NCBI GenBank assembly: GCA_963573385.1
Contig: CAUYLG010038518.1
Location: forward strand, 62,001 to 126,000
Length of the DNA: 64,000 nt
DNA from: Cacajao melanocephalus
Lineage: Eukaryota > Chordata > Mammalia > Primates > Pitheciidae
Direction: 5' to 3'
Part shown: piece by piece, positions 25,377 to 38,246 of the stretch
Position numbering within the stretch: the first letter of the stretch is position 1
How the letters are laid out: each line of letters begins with the position of its first letter
Translations under genes and position numbers: made by a program
Notes under the pieces: generated by a model
Databases searched by the model: none
Seen by the model: only the letters and a program-made list of their open reading frames with translations
Told to the model about the DNA's origin: nothing

Positions 25377-25840
25377 TATTTGGTTTCTCATGTGATAAAT
25401 TGTGGATGTCCTCCATGTTAACACATAGAGATTTTTTTCACGGATTTTGTCAGTTCCATCATATGCCTTAGAATGAGTCCTCTTTTGTTAACTTCATGCC
25501 TTTTTGGTGGCTATTTAAGTTGTTTGAACTTCTTATTGCTTATACAAACAGTGCTGCAATAAGATATATATAAATATATAGAGCAATCAGTAGAAATATA
25601 TAGCTATATATTTGTATCACTAGCAATATGTTTGTAGAATAGATTCTTAGAATTGCTAAGTATGTATTTTAACTTTTCTATAGTTGTTGCCAAGCTATTC
25701 TCTAACAAGACTGTACTAATTTATACTTCCAGCAATAGAGTATTGGAATACCTGTTTTCTCACGCCTTCTCCAAATGCTGGATGTTAGTAATATTTTGAA
25801 AATATTAAGGATGGGTCAAAACTAGTACAGTAGTTCAAAG
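25377..25840 (+). mobile_element. L1M 3' UTR fragment, continued
   Basis: 'caaacagtgctgcaataag', 'agattcttagaattgctaag', 'agttgttgccaagctattc' and 'gtactaatttatacttcc' match the order of the L1M 3' UTR (acaatgctgcaatgaac, aattcctagaagtggaattg, ttgccaaattgccctcc, 'accaatttacactccc'). An AT-rich patch at 25560-25620 is inserted or expanded. Confidence 0.7.
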
Positions 25841-26185
25841 TTGCATTCAATTTAATCCTCATACATTTAATCCAACTTAATTCAACCCAAATTAATGCTA
25901 ACTCTTACAGTAGACAGGCTCCACCATCGAAGGAATAACACGATCAGGTTGTTTTCTTACTTACTCTGTCTTCTCTTTCCTAAAGCCCTGCCCTTGGACT
26001 TCGGGCAGCTGCAGCTGGGAAGGGAGGGGCACAGGAGCCAATGTGCTTCGGCTGCAGCTGATGCCCTGTTCCCTTGGCCAGACCGGTGGGTCTGTCTGTC
26101 ACCTGTCAGGGAGGTTGGGAAACGCTTGCTGTCACCAAAGTTTGCTTTTGTTTTGCAAAGTTTTGCAAAGTTTGGCAATATTTGA
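25841..26185. other. unexplained GC-richer insert between two L1 3' UTR parts
   Basis: The flanks are successive parts of one L1 3' UTR, but the piece between them is not L1-like. It is AT-rich at first, then GC-rich with CpG (26000-26130), then has three copies of a tttgcaaag-like word (26150-26180). Frames on both strands are open for 73 and 96 codons. The origin is unknown. Confidence 0.4.
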
Positions 26186-26490
26186 CAAAGTTTTGCTTTG
26201 CCAGTGTTTTTATTGATTTGTCTTTTTTTTTTAACTAATTTTTAAAGGCTTTTGATGTATTATGGACCATAACCCTTAGATTTGTCATGAAGAACTTAAA
26301 TATTTCCTCCCAGTTTACTGTTTGTTTTAAAACTCTGTGTTCTCTTTCACCCTCCACACGATTCGGTTTAATGTGCTTCTGGGTAGCAATATTCTGACAG
26401 CTTCTGGATTTTCATGTTTTACTTAGGGCAGTTGTCCTGTGCCAAGTTTGTGACATCTTCTTCCATGTTTCTATTAAGTTGATAGTTTTT
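26186..26490 (+). mobile_element. L1M 3' UTR fragment, continued
   Basis: 'ttttattgatttgtctttt', 'gtattatggaccataaccct' and 'cctcccagtttactgtttg' follow the L1 stretch in which a 'ttattgatttgtaagagctc' motif leads to 'tttcccagtttgtcatttg'. It continues on the other side of the Alu, to about 26800. Confidence 0.65.
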
Positions 26491-26711
26491 TGTTTGTTTG
26501 TTTTTTTATTTTTTGAGATGGAATCTTGCTCTGTTGCCGAGGCTGGAGTGCAGTGGTGTGATCTTGGTTCACCGCAACCTCTGTCAGAAGGGTCAAGTGA
26601 TTCTTCTGCCTCAGCCTCCCGAGTAGCTGGGATTACAGGCATGCACCACCATGCCTGGGTAATTTTTGTATTTTTAGTGGAGACGGGGTTTCACCATGTT
26701 GGTCAGGCTGG
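26491..26711 (-). mobile_element. 5'-truncated Alu in L1
   Basis: Reverse orientation, with a T-rich start (the reversed A tail) and loss of the far end after 'catgttggtcaggctgg', so about 60 bases of the Alu 5' end are missing. Aged target duplications taagttgatagttttt (26475-26490) and taagttaacagttttt (26712-26727) show that it truncated during insertion. Confidence 0.93.
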
Positions 26712-26727
26712 TAAGTTAACAGTTTTT

Positions 26728-28773
26728 AAAGCATATTGATATATTTAACCCAACTGGCATCTGCTTTCATGTACATTGTGAGGGTGTGGGGTTTTCGAGG
26801 TGGCTCTTCACCCTGCTGAATCCCTTGTCATTAGGACACTGCTGGCCTTGATGGAGCCACATCCCAGGGCCATGTTTCCTGTTCCCATTGCCTCGCCTCG
26901 CGTGGCCACTGGCTGCGATGCCCACTCCTTTATCACAGCTCCTTCCCGGGCTTCAGCAGAGGCCCCTGACCCTAATTTCCAACCTTCTGCTGCAATTGCT
27001 CCTTCCAGAATCCTCCCTGGTCCCCTCCTGCCACATTACCCTTCTTCCAGCCTAGCAGGTGAGCCCTCTCCAGGAGCCCCAGAGCCGGCTCAATGCCTCT
27101 GTCTCCTGACCGCCACTGTGGTCTGTGTTCCACTGGCTAGCCCCCTGCCGGTGCCTGCAGACCTTCCCTCTCTGGACACCTGCCTCTTTCTCGTCCCCTC
27201 ACTGACAGACCCCAGGCACTTCTGCTTCTCCTCTACTCCCATCGTGACAGGTCCCCTCCACTCTGGCCATATGGGTGACCCAGCGGATTCCTCCTCCCAG
27301 CCTAGGCCTTGTTGCCAGTGACCTTCCAGCTTCCTCCTACCCAAGGACTCTTGTTCCAGACTGTGGAGCTGCCCGCGCTTCCCGCAGCCTGACACCTCAT
27401 AGCGCCATGGCTTTGCAGGGGCCGTTTCTTCTGTGTAGAAATCTTCCTCCAGCTCCCGGTCTGGCAAATGCCTGTTTCCTTGACAGCCCAGTTTAATCCA
27501 CACCCTCTGCAGCATCCCCTGACCTGCCAAGTGACTGGACCTTCCTCCCTGCTGCCTCACAATCTGGCAGAGCCTGCATATGCCGAGCTTGGTCTGAGAC
27601 TCTGGCGTGCCAGCTCACTGTTGATTGTCAATGAAACCTTGAGCTCCTGGAAGCCAGAGCCCCAATCCTCCTGCCCTCGGCCTCAGGTGGCAGGGCCTTG
27701 ATAAGAATAAACTTGTGAAACAGACGGTCTTGGAAGGCGAGGAGGACAGGGGCTGTCCTTGTATAGGTCAAGCGGGACTTGGCAGCATGAGTAAGCAGCC
27801 AGCCACCCCAGGCGCTGCTGCGGGAACGCAGGCCTGCGCTGCCCTGTGTGTCCTTTCAGCTGCAGAGCAGCAACCAGGAGGGTCCACGGCTGGAAGCCTG
27901 CCCAACTTGCTGGAAACTTGTTTTTTAAAGCATGCATTTTGTTCTTCAAATTCCAAAGCCTCACCCAGCCCTGCAAAAATGATGGCTCCTAGAACTACCC
28001 TGCTGTGCACAAGGCCCCTGGCACCCCTCAGAGGCAGTGATAGCTGTGAAGACATATTGGGACTGGGATCTCCTGCAGGGTCAGGCAGGCCCTGCCCGTG
28101 TGAGCACACACACCACTGGATGCTTTCCCTAGGTCCCTGGAGTGAAAGTGATGCTGCCCCTCCACTGCCTTCAGCAAGAAGTTTCGATTTCCAGACCCTG
28201 AGAGCGTGGAGTCGCCCAGAGTGCTGGCTGCTGGGTGGAAGCACACACTCTGACCTGGTCAGAGCTCAGGTCCCGTCACAGGCTGGGTCACCTTGGCCTT
28301 TTGTCTTCTCAGCATGGAGTGACTGAGGAGGCCCAGCTGCTTTTCAGCCTCAGAGGCTGGCTAGCGGTGGGGTGCAGGCCCCGCCTCTGAAGAGGAGAGC
28401 TTAGCTGTCACTTCTCTGTCAGTCCATCTGCATGACAGGCAGTCCTCTCCCCACCGGACTTCCTAGAAACCTGGGTTAGCAAAGCATCAACGTGTAAGTT
28501 GCCACCACTTCCTTCCTCTTGGGCAGCCACCATGAACTTGCCACAGCCTGTCTGAACACAGTGTCAGAATCCTTCCCAACACCTGAGGAGAACCACCTGT
28601 GCAGTGAGCACTGCAGACCGTGCGTGCTGCCGGGGCAGTGATGAGACACCTCCGAAGGCGCCCGTCTGTAGCTTGAGGGATGACACCGACCGTGTCCACA
28701 GTGACCATGACAGATGGCGGCACCAGGGTCAGGGGCTCCGTCGGGGCTTCTAGTTCAGCTCTTGTTTGTAGCA
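26728..28773. other. mostly unique GC-rich sequence
   Basis: The first 70 bases are the last of the L1M 3' UTR. The rest is GC-rich, with C+T-rich stretches and weak resemblance to old L2 at about 27050-27680. Long frames (173 codons at 26800-27321, 203 codons at 27715-28326, and 158 codons on the minus strand at 27768-28244) overlap each other and have no recognisable domain. No gene is called. Confidence 0.4.
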
Positions 28774-29130
28774 TGACATGGTTTGGATCCGTCTCTCCAC
28801 CCAAATCTCATGTCTCATTGTAATCCCCAGTGTTGAAGGTGGGACCTGGTAGGAGGCGATTAGATCACCGGGGAGGACTTCCTTCTGGTGCTATTCTTAT
28901 GATAGTGCGTGCTGGCAAGATCTAGTTGATTAAAACTGTGTACCACCTGCCCCCACCCTTTCTTCCTCCTGCTCGCTCCGCTCCTTGCCTTCTGTCTTGA
29001 CTGAAAGCTTCCAGAGGCCTCCTCACGCTTCCTGTGCAGCCTGTGGAACCATGAACAAATTCAACCTTTTCTCTATCAATTATCCAGTCTCAGGTGTTTC
29101 TTTATAGCAGTGTGAGAACAAACTAATTCA
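28774..29130 (+). mobile_element. MSTA/B-type MaLR solo LTR
   Basis: Starts TGACATGGTTTGGATC and ends AACTAATTCA. Landmarks are 'ccacccaaatctcatgtctc', 'gggacctggtaggaggcg', 'cttcctgtgcagcctgtgga' and 'tctcaggtgtttctttatag'. Its 357-bp length is somewhat short of the family's usual length of about 420 bp, so it carries internal deletions. Confidence 0.9.
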
Positions 29131-31211
29131 GAGGATGAGAACACAGAAGCACAGAGAAGGTGAGTGATGCCCCATCCGTGTCCAGCACAGCATTCCAAGG
29201 CACGCCCTGCGGGCCCCTGGGCCCTGAGGAATGGTGGGGAGTGCATGCGCTGCTTGAGGACAGCACATTCTGGGGCTCCGTTTTAGGGATTATGTATGCG
29301 ATTGATGCTATAGGTTCTAACAAGCACGGCTGTGAGGAGCTGGTTTTGCTCACAGCACATGGCGCACTATGAGTGTGGTCGTGCACGTTCTCCACGTGGT
29401 CCTCCAGCCCCTGGGAAAAGCCCACACTGGTGATGCTGTGCCTGCTTCCACTTGAAAACACTGAGGCTGGCTCAGGTGTCCACAGTTGGTGATGCAAGCA
29501 GGAGCAGGGCCAGTTCTCTTTATTTCCGTTAGGACCAGTGTGGTAGAGTATCAGTCACTGGCTCCATTGCCCTTGGGGCCGATGATGCGTTTCTGCTGTC
29601 AGAATCTCACACTCTTGGGATCAAGCTGAGCGAGAGTTTGGTTCCAATATTGAAGACGTGCAGTTCCTATAATGAAGACAGAGGATCTCCTCGAGTGGAA
29701 AGCAGTTTTCCGTCACCAGAATCCCAGAAACAGTAGCTGGGATCTATTAAAGCCTCAGTAGGTATTCATTGAAAATAAAAACAAACAAACAATTAAATGC
29801 CCGTCTTTGCTAAAAATGCCTCTTTGCCCAAGCACGTTAGCCTGAGCATGAGTCCTGCATGTATTGAGGTATATGTGAAAATGCATTTGCACATCAACAT
29901 GTTCCTATTGTAAAAACCAGGTAGTGTTGCTTTGACAAGGTTGGACGCAGCAGAGAGCCTGCGCCCGTGCCGAGTCACTGCTGTAACAGCTTAGTGCTGC
30001 TGGAGACATGGAGAGCTCACAGAGGGGACTGGACGTGAAACAGAGACTCAGGTCCTGGTGACGTTGCTTCACACACACGACCCCTCCTGCCATGTAGACA
30101 CTGAGAACAACCATCATTTTATCGTTATCAGCTAATTGTGTGGGTCAGGGATTTGAACAGTCAGTCGGTCTCTGCCCCACAGAGCTGATGGAGGTTACTT
30201 GTGATACCACATCTGGCAGGTAGGTTTTTCTGGGAAGGCCAAGAGAGCTTCACTCCCATGCTGGGGCCTTTATGAGGGTGGCCAAGAGGCTGAGCTTTGC
30301 AGGGGCCGTCGACCAGAGCATCACGCATGTCTCCATTTTGATTATATTGGGGTCTGTGGACTTTCTTCCAGGGGGAGAAGGTTGCAAGGGAGGAGGAGAA
30401 AGCTGCCAGGCTTCTGCGAGCCTCCAATGTGCGTTTCTCCTGGTACATCCCCTGGGAAAGTCAATGGGGTTAGACCAGGTTCATGGGGCTGGGAACTGGC
30501 CTGTAATCTCACTTCTCATGGGAGCAGGAGCTCCCATGCCTGTAATCCCACTTCTCCATGGGAGCAGGAGCAGAGGCTTTGCAGCCACTCTTCATCTGTG
30601 CAGTGACGGGCCCTAAGATGAGTGCAGTGTGCATGGAGAAGGGAGAACCAGCCCTCCCCGCCGAGGAGGCTCTGCTGAGCCTGCGTGCTTGCTTCTCTGC
30701 CAGGCTCCTCTGCATTGTTGCTCCATGGCCTCTCTGCCAGCTCCGTGCCCCTAGAGGCTGGTGCTTAGCAACACATCTTCCTCTCCCTTACCCCTCACCC
30801 CGCCCCTCAGGCCATGCCTGCTGCACTGCCCATGTGGACACATCCCTTCCTGAGTCCCTCTTCCGTTAACCCTGTGCCTTTGTCCTCTGTTCTCAAAGTG
30901 GGCCTGACCCTGATGGCACATTCAAAAAGAATTAAATAGTTCATAATTTTACAATAAAAAAGATGACAAAAATTGTATGATCAATTAGTAATAAAATGCC
31001 ACATGCTGAAAAGTAACTTGGAAGATTTTCCTTCTTTGGAATGCCTAAAAGGTTATCAAGGCCCTTTTGGAATTGACGACTATGCAGAAGTGTTTGCTCC
31101 ATCTTACAAATTCCAGGCCCAGGAGAACCCCTGATCTCCAGCGGAAGCATCACACATCTGTCCTGCTGCCCAGGTAGCATGAGGCACTCAGCTCAGCTTG
31201 CCTTCTTGGTG
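29131..31211. other. unique sequence, 2.1 kb, with a small tandem duplication
   Basis: No gene recognised. At 30500-30570 a 39-bp segment is duplicated imperfectly. The AT-rich part at 30930-31130 (gatcaattagtaataaaatg) has the look of conserved non-coding DNA. Frames of up to 124 codons overlap on both strands. Confidence 0.4.
30500..30570. repeat. 39-bp imperfect tandem duplication with a hairpin
   Basis: Two copies start cctgtaatctcacttct and cctgtaatcccacttct. The first copy ends in a perfect inverted repeat, catgggagc ... gctcccatg, with a 4-base loop (30517-30538). Confidence 0.8.
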
Positions 31212-31535
31212 CGTTGGGCACTCTCCATCCACCTTGAGAGGCGTGGCGCAGGGTGTGGCCGGCAGGCACGTTGGGCACTCTCCACCTTGAGAGGCGTGGC
31301 ACAGGGTGTGGCCGGCAGGCACGTTGGGCACTCTCCACCTTGAGAGGCGTGGCACAGGGTGTGGCCGGCAGGCACGTTGGGCACTCTCCACCTTGAGAGG
31401 CGTGGCGCAGGGTGTGGCCGGCGGGCACGTTGGGCGCTCTCCATCCACCTTGAGAGGCGTGGCGCAGGGTGTGGCCGGCGGGCACGTTGGGTGCTCTCCA
31501 TCCACCTTGAGAGGCGTGGCGCAGGGTGTGGGCGG
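31212..31535. repeat. GC-rich 53/57-bp minisatellite, 5.6 copies
   Basis: Copies begin at 31212, 31269, 31322, 31375, 31428 and 31485. Spacings are 57, 53, 53, 53 and 57. The longer units carry an extra atcc in 'ctctccatccacc'. Each unit has cgttgggcactctcca, 'ttgagaggcgtggcgcaggg' and 'tgtggccggcaggca', with 3 to 5 CpGs. Because 53 is not a multiple of 3, several registers stay open and produce meaningless overlapping frames of 80-139 codons. Confidence 0.95.
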
Positions 31536-33730
<2,195 letters not shown>

Positions 33731-34454
33731 TACTTATTCAATTGAATCATCCAGAAATGATGAGATATCACTTAGGAAGCATCATGTCTCAGCAAAGCCT
33801 TGTCCTCTCCAGAAGGACAATTTTGGGTGGATTAGAGCTCTCTCTGTATTGTTTTCTTAAAGCTTCTTGTAGTGTTTAGCGATGATATTGGGAATCAAAG
33901 TACACAGTTAATTTGAATTTGCAATAAGAGACTTCTTGGAGGTAATACTTTTCTCCTTCAGCAAGAGGGGCCATGCTCTGCCCATGTACCGGGGGAGGGG
34001 CATAAAGCAGGAAGCTGAGGAGCCTGCAGGAGGCTGGCTGGTTTCTCACCAGCCGAGCCCTCCCTGGGCAGCTTTGTCCAGGCCTTCATGGAGAACAGAG
34101 CCTGCATGCCTTTTGTCTTCTGCGAGCATCTGCCACTCTGGTATGGCCACCAAATGCTCCTCTCCCTGGTGCATGCCAGGGAGCTTTGCACGCAGCATTC
34201 CACAGATAGTGGGGACTAGGGGACACATGCCAGGTGGACATGTGACAGGCAGAAGACTTGTGCAGCATTCTGTTCAGTGTGAGCGTGCAAAGACAGATCA
34301 CCTCTAGGGGAGCTGGCCCACAGCGTGGAAAGAAGTCATCTTCCTTTCCGGCCATTCTCTTTCTCTCTTCCCACGGGCCCTGCAATAGGACTCAGTGGCT
34401 GCCACCTTCAGCTGGGGCTGGGCCATTCCTGCTCGCAGGGTGGAACACTGAGAT

Positions 34455-34640
34455 CTAAGGGCCTCGCCCTGTCATAATCCGTTTATCCTTTGTTGTGCTA
34501 AACACGATGTTTGTCATTAGTAAAGGGCTCTTAAAATTGCATCTGCGTGTCTGAATAGCCTGCTAATGCAGAGCTGCCCTTTGCATTCAACAAAGGAACC
34601 TGCTTCTGCCTGGCTCTAGGACAAGGTTCTTGCTGCGCTT
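34455..34640. promoter_or_regulatory. possible conserved enhancer segment
   Basis: It has a dense run of SOX-like (cctttgttgtg, caacaaaggaac) and homeobox-like (gtcattagtaaag, ctgctaatgcag) words and few CpGs, with no repeat. This style is typical of conserved non-coding elements near developmental genes, but the call rests on motif reading only. Confidence 0.25.
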
Positions 34641-34839
34641 CTGCCAAGTGCAGCTGGGCTGGGCCTGGAGTGACCAATCCACTGATCCACCAATCTGGAG
34701 GGCACCCCAGGAGGAGCGAGATCTCAGTGGAGGGATGCCCTGCCTGTCTGTGGAGTAGCTTCTTCCTGGGGCAACTCCAAGAACTAAAGGGAAAACAGCC
34801 TCTCCTCCTCTCCTCCTGCCCTCCAGCAGGCAGCCACCT

Positions 34840-35110
34840 CCCCAGCTAATTGAAAACAAAAAGAGACGAGGTTGTGAAATTCAGCCCCCAGCGCCCTCAT
34901 CATCTCTTGCGGGCTCAGGGAGCTCCTCCTGTGTTTATTTGCAAATCAGCACATGCTGTTTTGGCCACGGCAGCAGACAGTGACCCCAGAGAGGGAGGCC
35001 GGGAGCACTACACAAATTGCACAACACAAGCAGGTCATCTGTCTCCTTTGCTAAAGATCCCTAAGAAAACAGAAGCAGCTGACTCTGTGCGAAGAGGCCA
35101 TCTAGAAGCC
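34840..35110. promoter_or_regulatory. possible conserved enhancer segment
   Basis: It contains ccagctaattgaaaac, a combined forkhead/octamer-like word tgtttatttgcaaatcagc (34931-34949), and 'acacaaattgcacaacacaa'. It lies about 200 bases from the segment at 34455-34640. The call is inference from sequence style. Confidence 0.25.
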
Positions 35111-36304
35111 ACCCTCAGGGGCCAAGCGCTCCCAGGGCGTGTATGCCAGCCTCGGGGGTGCTATCTGGACACCAACAATGTCAGTGCTGCTGCCAGCCTC
35201 AGTTTCTCCATTTGCCAAGGGTGCATGGTTGTGGGGGAGGTCAGCATGCAGTGATTAGCAGCCACCTGGGGCACTCTACCAGGCAGGCGTCTGTGCTGTC
35301 TTGTAGTTTCAGCCTCACGTTCTCTCTCGTTTTACAGATAGGAGGGCAGCTGGGTGGCTGCCGATTCTCACCCTGCCCATGGTTGCCCTGGCCTGTGGCC
35401 GAGGGTGTGAGGAAGGGCAGCAGTGGCTGCTGTTCTGCGTGAGGCAGCTGAGCAAGGTGTCCCTTGGGCTGCATTGTGCCTGGGTCAGCCAGGCCCTCCC
35501 CTTTGTCTTCCTTCTGCTTGCAGAGCTCACTGCACAGTTTCTGGATGGAAGCTGCCAGAGTTGCTTCCTGCTCCGTGCTCCCGCACCGTTCCTTAGCTGA
35601 CCAAGGAATGACAGCAGGACCCCGGGGATCTGCCCCTGTGCAGCAAAGCACACACTCTCAGTGCTGCAGTTGATGCTTGAGATGCCCAGTGGGAGGTAAT
35701 TGCTTGGACTAAGACTACAAGTCCAAGCACAAACATCCATCTAAGGTGTCACCTGGAGTGCTGGGAAGTGGGGATGGGAAGAGGAACAGTATGTGGACAG
35801 GTTCTTCAGAAGACTTTTGAAAGGGTCTAAGAGGAACTCACCTCTCCACCTCCCCCAGGCAGTACACAAAGAAAACGGGCCCAAGAATCCCCAGAACTGG
35901 GCTTCAGCGTCCACACTGTCTCCTTGCTGGTCACCAGCAACTGCTGTGGCTCACCCTCCTGGCACTTCTGTGGGCTATCTGGGCACCTCGAGGAAGTCCC
36001 AGCGATCCCCATCAGCACCCCCTTCTCCCTGAATGTTCTATCCTACTGGTTCCCCAGGGTGGGACTGGAGGGAAGAGCAGTGGCCAGGCTTCGTCAGGTC
36101 CTGCAGGGCTGATGGGGGTGGCTTTTGTGAGTGCCACGGCTCTCCTGTGTGGGTGCCCTGCCCTGGGCTCTGCATGCGGGCCTTGATGGGCACAAGGCTG
36201 TTCTTCTATCTCGTGGCATCGGGCCCTGTAGAGATGACAATTTCTGAAACAAGAGCTTTCCCCTGAATTCCAATGAGCTTGGCTCAAGGGCCAATTTTGC
36301 CATA

Positions 36305-36500
36305 TGCAGGCTGGAGCCTGAATGCTTACTCTGCCACCAGCTGTGTGACCTTGCCAAAAGTCCTTAACTTCTCTGGGCCTTACTTTCTCATCGGGATAAT
36401 ATTACAAAAGGCTGCTTGAGAAATAGGATGCTTTGAGAGCTAGCATATAATGAAAGCATGGGGCACAGTAAAATTCAACTGCTATTAGCTCCTTTCTTCT
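36305..36500 (+). mobile_element. MIR
   Basis: Follows the MIR consensus: 'ctctgccaccagctgtgtga', 'ccttgccaaaagtccttaac', 'ttctctgggccttactttct' and 'cggggcacagt'-like words near the end (gcatggggcacagt). Confidence 0.8.
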
Positions 36501-37109
36501 TGAAGAAGGAAGGCAGATGAAAGCAGCTTTCAAGAATGGAAGCTTGGAGAAGAGGAGAGGGAGTAGGGGCTACGATAATCCTCTGACACGGGCTGAGAAC
36601 CAGCAGTAAGAAAGAGAAACAAGGTGTCCTTCATGTACCCACTGGATTCTTCCTTGCACCCTCGGATGCCGAGCTGAGCTGCAGACACCCAGACCTGAAA
36701 GCCCTTCCTCTGGAGCGGGCCGTCCAGGTGGGGAGTGACATTTGGCTGATTTCTGACTTTGAAACACAGAAACCAGGAGGGCTGAGTTAAACCAGGTTTA
36801 CCAATGTGAGTGGTTGATTGGCTATAAGTGCCCTTGGCCAGGCATGGAAGTCCAGGGCTGGAAGGTGTATGAGCCCCCCGCAAATGCAGGGCTGGCCCTG
36901 GCAGGTGAGCACACAGCTAGCTAAGGGTAACGGATGGCATCGGGATGCGAAGCCAAAGTTTCTGGCAAGAAAACAATGAAGAATGCATCATCTCCGAATT
37001 TTGCTCTAGGACTCAGTTGAATTTTAGTGGTCGTGGCCAGAGATGAAATTCAACCAGTTGACTGATATTTTTAGAAATGCTTCAGGCTTTATCATCTCAA
37101 CACCAGGGA
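36501..37109. other. unique sequence
   Basis: About 600 bases with no gene or repeat recognised. The minus-strand frame at 36530-36883 (117 codons) has no recognisable domain. Confidence 0.4.
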
Positions 37110-37290
37110 GGGGGTACCCCCAGAAATCTTGGGAGTGTGGGTCACAGTGCCTGAACGTTAGTCCCGCACACCTGTAACAGCAGAATCACGGATTCTTGGG
37201 TTCCCCTTGCGGAGATTCTAGTTGGGTTGGAGCCTGATAATCTGTAAAAATACCTCCCCAGATGTGGAACCACTGCCATGGACAATTAAG
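37110..37290 (+). mobile_element. MER5A-like hAT-Charlie remnant
   Basis: 'cttgggttccccttgcggag', 'attctagttgggttggagcc', 'tgataatctgtaaaaatacc' and 'tccccagatgtggaaccactg' follow the MER5A order, including the terminal 'accactg'. It is an ancient non-autonomous DNA element. Confidence 0.6.
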
Positions 37291-37944
37291 CAAAGAATGA
37301 GGTAAGGCATTCTTTTCTCCAGAATGTAATTCTTGGGGGCCCTGCTAGAGGCATGTCACCCGTCTAGGCCTCTTCTCTGGTGGGGTCTCAGGTCCTCTTG
37401 AGAAGGGCACAGAGGAGACAGCCTCTGGCCTTTCTCTCTTTCCTTTGCTCTCAAAGCACAGCCCCATTTAGCCCAACAGAGGGTGACTTTCTTCTGCTCT
37501 GGAGTGCTCCGGGTCACGCTTGGGGACATACGAAGGATACGTCCTCCTCGTCAGGCTCCCATCACACGTTGAACCTGGCTCATGAACACGGCCCTCCGGG
37601 ACACTGCTAGGAACAAAGTGTTCCCGGCCCTGCAGGAGCTCAGCTGCCACCTGGAAAACCTGTTTGGCCACTTTAGGTCCAGAGGATGGGCGGCAGGAGA
37701 GCAGAGCTGGCCCAGGAACACCCCGCTGCTGCTTCCTCCTTGCTGCAGAGAACTGGAAGGCCCTGCCCAGCACAGCACACTGGGGTGGCCCCGCTGCAGC
37801 ATCTGGGCTGCTGTACCCAAGGTGCCTCCCAGCCTGAGAGGCTCCTGGCAGCTCTGAAGCCTTCTGTTGTCATGTCACCTGGCCCCTCACCATCACTGTC
37901 CTCATCTCTCCCGGGTGGGTGTGTTCACATCGTTCCTAGCCTCA
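37291..37944. other. unique GC-rich sequence
   Basis: No gene or repeat recognised. Five overlapping frames of 66-129 codons on both strands reflect GC content. Confidence 0.4.
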
Positions 37945-38246
37945 TTTATTTATTTATTTTTGAGACAAGGTCTTGCTCTGTCACCCAGGCTGGAGTGCAG
38001 TGGCACCACCTTGGCTTACTGCTACCTCTGCCTCCCGGGGCTCCAGTGATCCTCCCACCTCAGCCTCCTGAATAGCTGGGACCACAGGTGCACAGCACCA
38101 TGACCAGCTAATTTTTTGCACTTTTGGTAGAGACGGGGTTTCTCCATGTTGCCCATGGTTGGTTTCCAACTCCCAAGCTCAACTGATCTGTTCACCTCAG
38201 CCTCCCAAAGTGCTGGGATTAAAGGCATGCGCCGCTGCACCCGGCC
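37945..38246 (-). mobile_element. Alu, old AluJ-type
   Basis: Reverse orientation, with a tttatttatttatttt tail and many substitutions (gtcaccgc missing, 'tctccatgttgcccatggtt'). It ends at gcacccggcc. Short gcctcat words at both ends may be the target duplication. Confidence 0.94.

Larger units (their letters stand above)
33731..36304. other. unique sequence, 2.6 kb, with possible regulatory parts
   Basis: No gene recognised. Open frames reach 141 codons but overlap on both strands. Two sub-segments with regulatory-like composition are listed separately. Confidence 0.4.

Noticed and set aside
26800..28326. Frames of 173 (plus), 203 (plus) and 158 (minus) codons
   Set aside because: GC-rich DNA with few stops. 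Frames overlap on both strands, are rich in P, A, S, L and G, and match no known domain. No exon structure could be built.
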